Below, one piece after another: positions 16,338 to 23,873 of a stretch of DNA of 64,000 bases. Under the pieces are notes generated by a model. That model saw only the letters and a program-made list of their open reading frames with translations, had not been told where the DNA came from and did not search any database. The DNA lies in NCBI RefSeq assembly GCF_036090055.1, contig NZ_CP107970.1, positions 746,501 to 810,500 of the forward strand. Reading direction: 5' to 3'. This stretch comes from Nocardioides sp. NBC_00368 (GTDB lineage: Bacteria; Actinomycetota; Actinomycetes; Propionibacteriales; Nocardioidaceae). A program made the position numbers and the translations under genes. Positions within the stretch are counted from its first letter, which is position 1; each line of letters begins with the position of its first letter.

Positions 16338-17141
16338 ATGGCTGAGCTCATCGAGATCTCCGACCCCGCCGACCCTCGGCTCGCGGACTACCGCGACCTG
16401 CGTGACGTGGAGCTGCGCAAGTCCATCGAGTCCGCGGAGGGACTGTTCCTTGCGGAGGGCGAGAAGGTCGTACGCCGCGCGGTGACCGGAGGCTTCGAGC
16501 CGCGCTCGTTCCTGATGGCTCCGAAGTGGCTCGACGGGCTCTCCGACGTGCTCGAGTCGACCGATGCGCCGTGCTACGTGATGAGCGAGAAGGCTGCCGA
16601 GGAGGTGACCGGGTTCCATGTGCACCGTGGTGCGCTGGCGTCCTTGAAGCGGCGGCCGCTGCCGTCGGTGGAGTCGGTGCTCGAGGGTGCCCGCTCGGTC
16701 CTGGTGCTGGAGGACATCGTCGACCACACCAACGTCGGTGCGATCTTCCGGTCGGGGGCGGCGCTCGGGTTCGATGCGGTGCTGCTGGCGCCGCGCTGCG
16801 CCGACCCGCTCTATCGGCGCTCCATCAAGGTCGCGATGGGTGCGGTCTTCGCGCTGCCGTGGACCCGCCTGCCGGACTGGTACGAAGCACTCCCGTCCCT
16901 CTCCGCCGCCGGCTTCACCACCGTCGCCCTGACCCTGGCCGACGACGCCGTCGACATCGAAAAGGCCGTCGAGGGCGTCGACAAGGTCGCCCTCGTCCTC
17001 GGCTCCGAGGGCCACGGCCTCTCCCCGCGCTGGCAGCAGGCCGCCGACCGTCGCGCCATCATCCCGATGTCCGCCGGCATCGACTCCCTCAACGTAGCCG
17101 CCGCCACCGCTGTCGCGTGCTACGTCACCGCCCGCCGCTGA
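16338..17141 (+). CDS. TrmH/SpoU-family RNA 2'-O-methyltransferase
   Basis: 267 residues. The SPOUT catalytic core has all three motifs: HTNVGAIFRSG (motif 1, about 130), LVLGSEGHGL (motif 2, about 220) and IPMSAGIDSLNVAAATAV (motif 3, about 240), forming the trefoil knot that binds S-adenosylmethionine. A typical N-terminal substrate-binding domain precedes. Target is probably a ribose in 23S rRNA or tRNA; it cannot be told which. It begins 2 bp after the antitoxin stop, so read-through from the toxin-antitoxin promoter is plausible, though the pairing looks accidental. Confidence 0.9.
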   Translation: MAELIEISDPADPRLADYRDLRDVELRKSIESAEGLFLAEGEKVVRRAVTGGFEPRSFLMAPKWLDGLSDVLESTDAPCYVMSEKAAEEVTGFHVHRGALASLKRRPLPSVESVLEGARSVLVLEDIVDHTNVGAIFRSGAALGFDAVLLAPRCADPLYRRSIKVAMGAVFALPWTRLPDWYEALPSLSAAGFTTVALTLADDAVDIEKAVEGVDKVALVLGSEGHGLSPRWQQAADRRAIIPMSAGIDSLNVAAATAVACYVTARR

Positions 17142-17232
17142 CCGGAGTGACGCTTCGGCAGTTTGGTGCCGATATCCGAAACAAATGAATGAGAATGGAA
17201 GCGAACATCAAGATCTCGCCTTAAACTTTTTA

Positions 17233-17247
17233 TTGTCATTACGACAA
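17233..17247. promoter_or_regulatory. AT-rich promoter/operator region of the Nudix-regulator operon
   Basis: TTGTC-ATTAC-GACAA is a perfect 5-bp inverted repeat 18 bp before the GTG at 17265, in a stretch of marked AT richness (about 17160-17250) that is unlike the rest of the window. It is well placed to be the autoregulatory operator of the winged-helix protein encoded downstream. The AT-rich segment may also contain the promoter. Confidence 0.5.
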
Positions 17248-17264
17248 AAAGGGGGGGATGATGA

Positions 17265-18011
17265 GTGCCCGCGAACACGTCACGAATTCGACCGTCGGTC
17301 TTGGTGGCGGTGGACCTGGTGATCCTCACGATGCGTGGGACGAGCTTCCAGGTGCTGCTGATCGAGCGAGGCAACGAGCCTTTCCGTGGTTCGCGCGCAC
17401 TCCCGGGAGGGTTCCTCAAGCATGTCGAGGAGGACGTCCGAGACGCAGCGCTGCGTGAGCTGCGCGAGGAGACCGACCTGGACGGGGCGGGGCTGCACAT
17501 CGAGCAGCTCGGCTTCTACGGCAGACCCGATCGCGACCCACGAGGACGCGTGGTGTCGGTGGTGTATCTGGCCATCGCGCCGGGGCTGCCCGAGCCGGTG
17601 GCCGGGACCGATGCGACACAGGCGGCCTGGGCCCCGGTCGAGGAGGTGATCTCGGGTCGGGTGAGGCTGGCCTTCGATCACCAGCAGATCCTCGAGGACG
17701 CGATCGAGCGGGCACGTACGAAGCTCGAGCACACCTGCCTCGCGACGGCGTTCTGCGCCGAGACCTTCACCATCTCCGACCTTCAGCGGGTCTATGAGGC
17801 CGTATGGGGCATCGGTCTGGATCCCGGCAACTTCTACCGCAAGGCCCAGCGTGCGCAGGGCTTCATCGAGCCGGCAGGGGGCGAGCGCAGGACGACCGGA
17901 GGCCGGCCGGCGCGCCTGTTCCGGGCCGGGCATGCCTCGGTGCTCAACCCACCGATCATCCGTCCCCATGACGCCGTCTCACACCGAGTAACACCGGGTC
18001 ACACCGCCTGA
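17265..18011 (+). CDS. NrtR-like regulator: Nudix domain plus C-terminal winged helix
   Basis: 248 residues from the GTG at 17265, behind a G7 run. Residues 12-150 form a Nudix domain; the box GGFLKHVEEDVRDAALREL then REETDL keeps the metal-binding Glu residues but is one residue longer between the Gly and the RE than the usual box. Residues 160-230 (FTISDLQRVYEAVWGIGLDPGNFYRKAQ) are the winged helix of NrtR-type regulators, in which the Nudix part senses ADP-ribose or a related nucleotide. No NAD-biosynthesis gene is adjacent; instead a nucleoside-phosphorylase-fold gene follows 38 bp downstream. Regulation of its own operon is the best guess. Confidence 0.82.
   Translation: MPANTSRIRPSVLVAVDLVILTMRGTSFQVLLIERGNEPFRGSRALPGGFLKHVEEDVRDAALRELREETDLDGAGLHIEQLGFYGRPDRDPRGRVVSVVYLAIAPGLPEPVAGTDATQAAWAPVEEVISGRVRLAFDHQQILEDAIERARTKLEHTCLATAFCAETFTISDLQRVYEAVWGIGLDPGNFYRKAQRAQGFIEPAGGERRTTGGRPARLFRAGHASVLNPPIIRPHDAVSHRVTPGHTA
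17981..18010 (+). repeat. Three 10-bp direct repeats beginning ACACCG
   Basis: ACACCG occurs at 17981, 17991 and 18001, exactly 10 bp apart, in the last codons of the Nudix regulator and just upstream of the next start (18050). The helical-turn phasing could be a tandem protein-binding site or chance within coding sequence. Confidence 0.35.
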
Positions 18012-18049
18012 GACCGACAACCGAGTTCCAACCACACCAAGGAGAAGCC

Positions 18050-19237
18050 ATGACTGAGCCACGGGTAGCCGTCGTGCTGACCGCCCTTGATATCGAGTAC
18101 GACGCGGTGCGCGAGCATCTCGTCGACCCCGAGCCCGAGCGTCCGGAGTCGGGAACCCACTACGAGATCGGCACCGCGCGCGGCACGTCCTGCCGGGTCG
18201 TGATCGGCCGGACCGGTGCCGGCAACAAAGCGGCCGCAGCGCTGGCCGAGCGCGCGATCAACCGCTTCCGACCGGTCGCGCTGCTCTTCTCCGGCGTCGC
18301 CGGTACGCTTCGCGACTCGATCGAGCTGGGAGACGTGGTCGTCGGCTCCAAGATCTACGCCTACCACAGCGCCGCCGGGGAGGACCACGGCCTCCGGGCG
18401 CGACCGGAGTCGTGGAAGCTGGACCATGCGGTGAGCGAGGAGGTCCGCGAGATCGTCCGGCGGCGAGACTGGATCAAGCGACTCCCGGCCGGCTCGAGCC
18501 TCCCGGCAGTCAGGTGTGGCCCCATCGCCGCCGGTGAGGTGGTCCAGAAGTCGCGGATCTCCCAGGAGGCGAGATGGATCAACCAGCACTACAACGATGC
18601 CGCGGCCATCGAGATGGAGGGCGCAGGCATCGCTGAGGCGGGTCACCTCAACCGCCTCCCGGTCGGTGTCGTACGCGGGATCAGCGACCGAGCCGGCGGC
18701 GACAAGACGGTCGGCAACGATCTCCACTGGCAGCCGCGCGCCGCGGCCAACGCGGCGGCGTTCACCATCGAGCTCGCGGTCGCCCTGCTCGAGGCGTCGC
18801 CGGTCGTCCCGCGCGCCCGTGCGGGGGCCGACAGGGTGTCCTCGGAGCGGGACGGCGTACGTCCCGGGGGCGGCGGCAACGTCTCCAACATCAACGTCGG
18901 CGGCACCGTCGGCGCCCAGGGTCACACGCTGGGGGCCACCACGCTGCAGATGGCGCCTGCGATCCACCGGGGCGCCGAGGCGGAGCTCGCCGAGATCATC
19001 GCGGACCTGCGGGCGCTGCTGATCATGCATCACGCTGCCGGGGACCTCGACAGAAGGACCTACCAGGCTGCCCGTGGGGAGCTCGAGGTCGCCGAGTCGC
19101 TCGCGAACCAGGAGGACGATTCCTGCCGGACCGAGGCGATCCTCGCCTTCAGGAAGCTCAGCGGGATCGTCTCCGACACGGCCGCGGTCGCAACGAAGGT
19201 GGCGCTCGCGGTCGCTGCGCTCCAGGGGCTGGCATGA
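18050..19237 (+). CDS. Nucleoside phosphorylase-fold protein (MTAN/PNP type) with C-terminal extension
   Basis: 395 residues; AAGGAGA precedes the ATG. Residues 1-250 are a phosphorylase/nucleosidase domain: LLFSGVAGTL, AIEMEGAG (Glu about 188) and VRGISDRAGG (Asp about 210) retain the nucleoside-binding Glu and catalytic Asp, so it may be active on a purine nucleoside or nucleotide. The 145-residue extension is unusual: a Gly/Asn stretch VSNINVGGTVGAQGHTLG (about 282-299), then a helical part (AEIIADLRALLIMHHAAGDL) and a final Ala-rich helix. Housekeeping enzymes of this fold end near residue 240. The fold also occurs as a domain in bacterial conflict systems. ATGA overlap couples it to the membrane protein gene. 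Confidence 0.8.
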   Translation: MTEPRVAVVLTALDIEYDAVREHLVDPEPERPESGTHYEIGTARGTSCRVVIGRTGAGNKAAAALAERAINRFRPVALLFSGVAGTLRDSIELGDVVVGSKIYAYHSAAGEDHGLRARPESWKLDHAVSEEVREIVRRRDWIKRLPAGSSLPAVRCGPIAAGEVVQKSRISQEARWINQHYNDAAAIEMEGAGIAEAGHLNRLPVGVVRGISDRAGGDKTVGNDLHWQPRAAANAAAFTIELAVALLEASPVVPRARAGADRVSSERDGVRPGGGGNVSNINVGGTVGAQGHTLGATTLQMAPAIHRGAEAELAEIIADLRALLIMHHAAGDLDRRTYQAARGELEVAESLANQEDDSCRTEAILAFRKLSGIVSDTAAVATKVALAVAALQGLA

Positions 19238-21255
19238 GGACGGGGGACTCCGGCCAACCCGGACCCGGCGCGGCGCACAACATCGCCCAACCGGGCAGCA
19301 TCGTGGAGAACCAGGCCTACGAGATCCACCACCACAACCGCCACTTCCACATCACGCCCGCGGACACCGCCGAGCAGCGCTACATCGTCGGGCGGCGCTA
19401 CCTCGAAGCGGGTTCCCCGCGGCGAGCCGAAGAGCTGATCAGCGAGGCGATCAGGCGCCGCCACGACCAGGCGGAGGTTCAGTTCCACTGGCTGCTGGCG
19501 ATGTTCAGCAAGCGGTCCTTCCGCGATCTCGGCGAGGACGAGCGTGATCGGCTCAGAGCGGCGATGCTGACCTTCGACTTCTACGACCCCGAGGATCGCT
19601 ACACCGCGGCCCTGCAGGCGCTGGGTCTGCTGTTCCAGCACCTGCTCGACGGCGCGACCGGTGACGCGGTCGCGGCCGAGGCAGCGCTCCACGAGCTGGA
19701 CGAGGACCTCCTCGACAAGATCAGCTATCACCTCGTGGACGTGCTCGCAGGGGTCACCGCCCAGCGCCTGTGGGAGCGTACGTTGGAGCGGGCCCGGGTG
19801 GCACGGTTCGCCAACCAGCGGACTGCCCGGGCTCGGGTCTACTTCGAGCCGACGCCGGCGATGCCTCGCCGCGGCGCCCCGGCGGCTGGCTACGAAGCGC
19901 CGGAAGGACACCCGGCGGAGGTCGCCGGAGTCGGCGTGTGCGTTCTCGCCGTCAGCATCCTGGGGTGGCTGACCCTGAGCGGTGGGAGTCCGTGGGGCGT
20001 CGCCGCGCTCGTGGTGCTCCTGGTGGCCGGAGCGGTCCTCGGCAGGGACCTTTTCGGCTGGATGTACCGCGCGGACCGGGTCAGCCTCAACGAGCGCCGC
20101 CACCACGGGAACGGGTTCGCCGAGGACGGGTCCCGCGACGGCAAGGGCTTCGTCTCCCAGTTGCGCCACTCGATGAACTTCTACTACGCCAGACACCGCC
20201 CGGCCGACCTGTCGGCGCAGGAGTGGCTCGACCTGACAGCAGGGGTCAGGCAGCGGCTGCGCGAGGAGCTCGCGGAGACGTTCCGCGAGCAGCGGACCTG
20301 CGCCGAGAGCCTGCACTGGCTGATCCGCTACCACGCGATCGAGGACAAGCGGAGCTTCGAGGCCGGTTCGTTCCACGACCTCGGTGCCGCGCGCCGGCCC
20401 GACTGGCGAGCGGCTCTTCGCTTCCTCGGCGCTCTCGCGGTCGCGGTCGCTGCCGCGGTGGTGCTGTTCCGGGCAAGCAGTCTCGCCGGCCAGCTCGTAC
20501 TCCTGGTCGTACTGGTCAGCGGGTGTCTCGCGGTGGGCGTCGGCTACCGCCTCTACCGTGCCCGCAGGAGTGCCGCCGACGACGAGGCGGAGGCGGCGGC
20601 GTTGCTCGACCGGCGCCGCCAGGAGTTCGAGCGCTGGAAACAGACCATCAGCGACCAGATGCCGACCGAGCAGGAGATGGAGACCTGGCTGCTCAGCGAC
20701 ATCACGGTGCTCATCGGCAAGGTGCTCGAGGAGGCGAAATGGAAGCGTTGCGAGGTCGTCTCCAACGCCGTCATCCGCCAGCCTGGACCCGGGTGGCGGC
20801 GGGGGCGGGTCGACGACGGTCCGTGGCGCTACTCGAAGTATCAGCTCCGCATCTATCTCGTCACCGTCGACGGCGTACGCGAGGTCACCGCTGATCTCGA
20901 CTTCAGGACCGGCGAGATCGGGAAGGTCTCCCGGGAGAACTTCCAGCTCGACAGCATCACCTCGGTCAAGGTCATCGAGGAGGTGAACGGCGGTCGTGTG
21001 CTCGCGGTGATGCTCAACAATGGGGAGCCTCGCGAGATCCGCGTCGCCGAGGGCGTCATCGCAGCCGAGGCGGTGGGCAGCGAGGCCGACGACGGTCTGG
21101 GCGACGGCGAGACCACCCAGGCGCCGCCCGACCCGGACCTCGTGAAGCTGGTCAGGCTCAACCTGGACGCCACCGGATTCGACCACGCCCTGCGGCTCCT
21201 CGAAGGCATCGGAGCCGATGGGAAGGGCTGGATCAGGCGTCACGCCCGGGCCTGA
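19234..21255 (+). CDS. Uncharacterised four-TM membrane protein coupled to the phosphorylase-fold gene
   Basis: 673 residues, family not recognised. An N-terminal stretch NIAQPGSIVENQAYEIHHHN (about 14-33) resembles short beta-type oligomerisation motifs. TPR-like helices follow (YIVGRRYLEAGSPRRAEELI, about 50-130). Two hydrophobic spans lie at about 229-270, and a second pair at about 392-436 (LGALAVAVAAAVVLF, LVLLVVLVSGCLAVGVGY). The C-terminal 230 residues are soluble, with a beta-rich segment (YQLRIYLVTVDGVREVTADL). Both large soluble parts probably face the cytoplasm. The start overlaps the upstream stop (ATGA). A membrane-acting effector or sensor partner of the phosphorylase-fold protein is inferred only from position. 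Confidence 0.7.
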   Translation: MRTGDSGQPGPGAAHNIAQPGSIVENQAYEIHHHNRHFHITPADTAEQRYIVGRRYLEAGSPRRAEELISEAIRRRHDQAEVQFHWLLAMFSKRSFRDLGEDERDRLRAAMLTFDFYDPEDRYTAALQALGLLFQHLLDGATGDAVAAEAALHELDEDLLDKISYHLVDVLAGVTAQRLWERTLERARVARFANQRTARARVYFEPTPAMPRRGAPAAGYEAPEGHPAEVAGVGVCVLAVSILGWLTLSGGSPWGVAALVVLLVAGAVLGRDLFGWMYRADRVSLNERRHHGNGFAEDGSRDGKGFVSQLRHSMNFYYARHRPADLSAQEWLDLTAGVRQRLREELAETFREQRTCAESLHWLIRYHAIEDKRSFEAGSFHDLGAARRPDWRAALRFLGALAVAVAAAVVLFRASSLAGQLVLLVVLVSGCLAVGVGYRLYRARRSAADDEAEAAALLDRRRQEFERWKQTISDQMPTEQEMETWLLSDITVLIGKVLEEAKWKRCEVVSNAVIRQPGPGWRRGRVDDGPWRYSKYQLRIYLVTVDGVREVTADLDFRTGEIGKVSRENFQLDSITSVKVIEEVNGGRVLAVMLNNGEPREIRVAEGVIAAEAVGSEADDGLGDGETTQAPPDPDLVKLVRLNLDATGFDHALRLLEGIGADGKGWIRRHARA

Positions 21256-21301
21256 ACCTCCCCGCCGAGACGTCAGTCCGGTCGTCCGGGACGTCAGTTG
21301 C

Positions 21302-21339
21302 GTCGGCCGAGTTGGCACCACGCTGCCAACTCGGCCGAC
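21302..21339. terminator. 16-bp perfect stem hairpin between convergent genes
   Basis: GTCGGCCGAGTTGGCA (21302-21317) pairs perfectly with 21324-21339 around a 6-base loop. It lies 46 bp after the membrane-protein stop and 16 bp from the convergent glucosidase stop, so it can terminate transcription from both sides. There is no clear T-run. The core GCCGAGTTGGC recurs in the hairpin at 35161. Confidence 0.75.
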
Positions 21340-21355
21340 CGGGCTGACGCCTCGG

Positions 21356-22966
21356 CTAGATCTTCCACCAGACCGTCGTGTCGCCGGGGAGGTCGACCGA
21401 ACCGTCGCTCACCGTCACCGGCCCCGAGGAGGAGAGGAGTACGTCGCCGGGGGCGGCGATGCGTACGGGCTCCTTGGTGGTGTTGACGGTGCACGCGAAA
21501 CCAGAGCGCTCGAACCAGAGGACCCCGGCGGGGGCTTCGTCGTGCCAGGTGACCGCGTCGCCGGCGCCGAGGCCGGAGACCTCGCGACGGATCTTCAGCG
21601 CCGAGCGGTAGAGCTCGAGGGTCGAACCCTCCACGCCGGTCTGGGCCTCGACGCTCATCTCACCCCAAGACGACGGCTGGGGCAGCCAGGAGCCGCCCTC
21701 GCCGAAGCCGTAGGACGAACCCGACCGGGTCCACGGCAGCGGCACGCGGCAGCCGTCGCGGAAGCCGTCCTGGCCGTTGGCGCGGTGGAAGGACGGGTCC
21801 TGGCGGACCTCGTCGGGCAGGTCGGTGACGTCGGGGAGGCCGAGCTCCTCGCCCTGGTAGACGTACGCCGATCCCGGAAGCGCGAGCATCAGGAGGGTCG
21901 CCGCGCGCGCCCGCCGCAGCCCGAGCGAGCGGTCGCCCGCAGTCCGGATCTGAGTCCCCGACCCCGGAGGGTTGGCGAAGCGGGTGGCGTGCCGGGTGAC
22001 GTCGTGGTTGGACAGCACCCAGGTCGCCGGAGCGCCGACCGGACGCATCGCGTCCAGGGAGCTGTCGATGACCTTGCGCAGCGCCGCGGCGTCCCAGGCG
22101 GTGTCGAGGTACTCGAAGTTGAACGCCTGGTGCAGCTCGTCGGGGCGTACGTAGTTGGCCGATCGTGCCACGGTCGGCGTCCAGGCCTCGGCGACGAAGA
22201 TCCGCCCCGGGTAGTCCGCCAGGACCCGCCGCCAGGAGCGGTAGATCTCGTGGACGCCGTCCTGGTCGAAGAAGGGCATCACGTCGTTGCCGAGCAGGTG
22301 GAGCTGGTCGGAGTGGCCGATGGACGGCAGGCCCTCGGCCTTGACGAGGCCGTGGGCGACGTCGATGCGGAAGCCGTCGATGCCGAGGTCGAGCCAGAAC
22401 CGCAGGATGTCCAGGAACTCCGCGGCGACCTCGGGGGAGTTCCAGTTGAAGTCGGGCTGCTCGGGGGCGAAGAGGTGGAGATACCACTCACCGTCGGGCA
22501 CCCGGGTCCACGCCGGACCGCCGAAGATCGAGTCCCAGTCATTCGGTGGCTCCGAGCCGTCCGGCCCGCGTCCGGGCAGGAAGTGGTAGCGCGAGCGCAT
22601 CGGCGACCCAGGCCCCTCGGCCAGCGCCTGCTGGAACCATTCGTGCTGGTCGGAGGAGTGGTTGGGGACGATGTCGGCGATGATCTTGAGCCCCAGCTCA
22701 TGGGCAGCAGAGATCAGCGCGCGAGCGTCGTCCAGCGTCCCGTACCGAGGGTCGACCGCACGGTAGTCGGAGACGTCATAGCCCCCGTCGGCCTGCGGCG
22801 AGGCGTAGAACGGGCTCAGCCACACCGCATCCACGCCCAGCGAGCGGAGGTAGGGGAGCCGTGACCGAATCCCGGGAAGGTCACCGGTGCCGTCGCCGTC
22901 GCTGTCGGCGAAGCTGCGCGGGTAGACCTGGTAGATGACGGCGTCACGCCACCATTCGGAGTTCAT
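21356..22966 (-). CDS. Alpha-glucosidase / oligo-1,6-glucosidase (GH13)
   Basis: 536 residues. The N terminus WWRDAVIYQVYPRSFADSDG is the classic GH13 start. GFRIDVAHG holds the nucleophile Asp about 202, VAEAWTP the acid/base Glu about 260, and LSNHDVTRH the transition-state Asp about 322; GGYDVSDY and IIADIVPNHSSD are also conserved. It hydrolyses alpha-1,4 or alpha-1,6 glucosidic bonds in short maltodextrins or isomaltose-type sugars in the cytoplasm. It is the last gene of the importer operon, 16 bp after the permease gene, so it probably processes the imported sugar. Confidence 0.93.
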   Translation of the reverse strand: MNSEWWRDAVIYQVYPRSFADSDGDGTGDLPGIRSRLPYLRSLGVDAVWLSPFYASPQADGGYDVSDYRAVDPRYGTLDDARALISAAHELGLKIIADIVPNHSSDQHEWFQQALAEGPGSPMRSRYHFLPGRGPDGSEPPNDWDSIFGGPAWTRVPDGEWYLHLFAPEQPDFNWNSPEVAAEFLDILRFWLDLGIDGFRIDVAHGLVKAEGLPSIGHSDQLHLLGNDVMPFFDQDGVHEIYRSWRRVLADYPGRIFVAEAWTPTVARSANYVRPDELHQAFNFEYLDTAWDAAALRKVIDSSLDAMRPVGAPATWVLSNHDVTRHATRFANPPGSGTQIRTAGDRSLGLRRARAATLLMLALPGSAYVYQGEELGLPDVTDLPDEVRQDPSFHRANGQDGFRDGCRVPLPWTRSGSSYGFGEGGSWLPQPSSWGEMSVEAQTGVEGSTLELYRSALKIRREVSGLGAGDAVTWHDEAPAGVLWFERSGFACTVNTTKEPVRIAAPGDVLLSSSGPVTVSDGSVDLPGDTTVWWKI

Positions 22967-22982
22967 GAGAGAGAAGAACCTT

Positions 22983-23873
22983 TCAGCCCTTGACGCCGCC
23001 GGCGGTCAGACCGGTGACGACGTGTCGTTGGACGAGGTAGAAGAAGATGGTGACCGGGATGGCGATGAGGACGGCGGTGGCGGCCATCAGGTTCCACTGC
23101 GCGTCGTGCTCGCTGATGAAGCTCTGCAGGCCGACCGCGAAGGTGTACTTCGAGTCGTCGAGCAGGAACGTCGAGGCGAAGGCGACCTCGGCGAAGGCGG
23201 TGATGAAGGCGTAGAACGCGGCCACCGCGAGGCCGGGACGGGCCAGCGGCAGGATGAGCCGCCAGAACGTACCGAACGGGGTGAGCCCGTCGATCATGCC
23301 GGCCTCGTCGAGCTCGACCGGGATGGTGTCGAAGTAGCCCTTCAGCAGCCAGGAGCAGTAGGGGACGATCGTGGTGCAGTTGACCAGGATCAGACCGAGG
23401 TGCGAGTCCACCAGACGCAGCTGGGAGAAGATCTCGTACATCGGCACGATCAGCACCGCGATCGGGAACGCCTGCGTCAGCAGCAGCACCCACATCAGCG
23501 AGCGGTGGCCGGGAAACCGCATCCGGGAGACCGCGTAGCCGGTCGTCGCCGCCGACATCACCCCGAACAGGGTCGTGCCGCCCGCGACCACCAGGGTCGA
23601 CCACAGCCAGTTGAAGAACTCGGTGTTGGTCAGCACGAACGAGTAGTTGTCCAGCGTCGCCTTCGCGAAGATCCCGCCGGGGTGGAGGTAGTCGTCCTTG
23701 TCGGGTCCCAGGGACAGGTAGACGAGCCAGACGATCGGGAACAGCGCGATCAGCGACGCCACGGCGAGCGTGACGTGCGTGCCCATCTGCGCGACCGGGC
23801 CGAGGTCGCCGCGACGGCTCTGCCGTTTCTTGGGCGCGCTGCTGGGCGCGTGGGTGCTAGGCGAGCTGGTCAT
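22983..23873 (-). CDS. Carbohydrate ABC transporter permease, MalG-like
   Basis: 296 residues, six membrane spans (for example LAVASLIALFPIVWLVYLSL near residue 40). The EAA loop near the C-terminal third (ELDEAGMIDGLTPFGTFWRLILPLARPG) docks the ATPase. It overlaps the upstream permease gene by 17 bp. It works with the MalF-like partner and the binding protein; the ATPase is not encoded here. Confidence 0.93.
   Translation of the reverse strand: MTSSPSTHAPSSAPKKRQSRRGDLGPVAQMGTHVTLAVASLIALFPIVWLVYLSLGPDKDDYLHPGGIFAKATLDNYSFVLTNTEFFNWLWSTLVVAGGTTLFGVMSAATTGYAVSRMRFPGHRSLMWVLLLTQAFPIAVLIVPMYEIFSQLRLVDSHLGLILVNCTTIVPYCSWLLKGYFDTIPVELDEAGMIDGLTPFGTFWRLILPLARPGLAVAAFYAFITAFAEVAFASTFLLDDSKYTFAVGLQSFISEHDAQWNLMAATAVLIAIPVTIFFYLVQRHVVTGLTAGGVKG

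Noticed and set aside
17265..18011. Canonical NrtR controlling NAD biosynthesis
   Set aside because: No nadA, nadB, nadC, pncB or nicotinamide transporter gene is adjacent; the neighbours are a phosphorylase-fold protein and a membrane protein.
19060..21321. A 753-codon open frame antisense to the phosphorylase-fold and membrane-protein genes
   Set aside because: It mirrors the codon structure of the plus-strand genes, which have ribosome sites, overlaps and recognisable motifs. Long antisense frames are common in GC-rich DNA.
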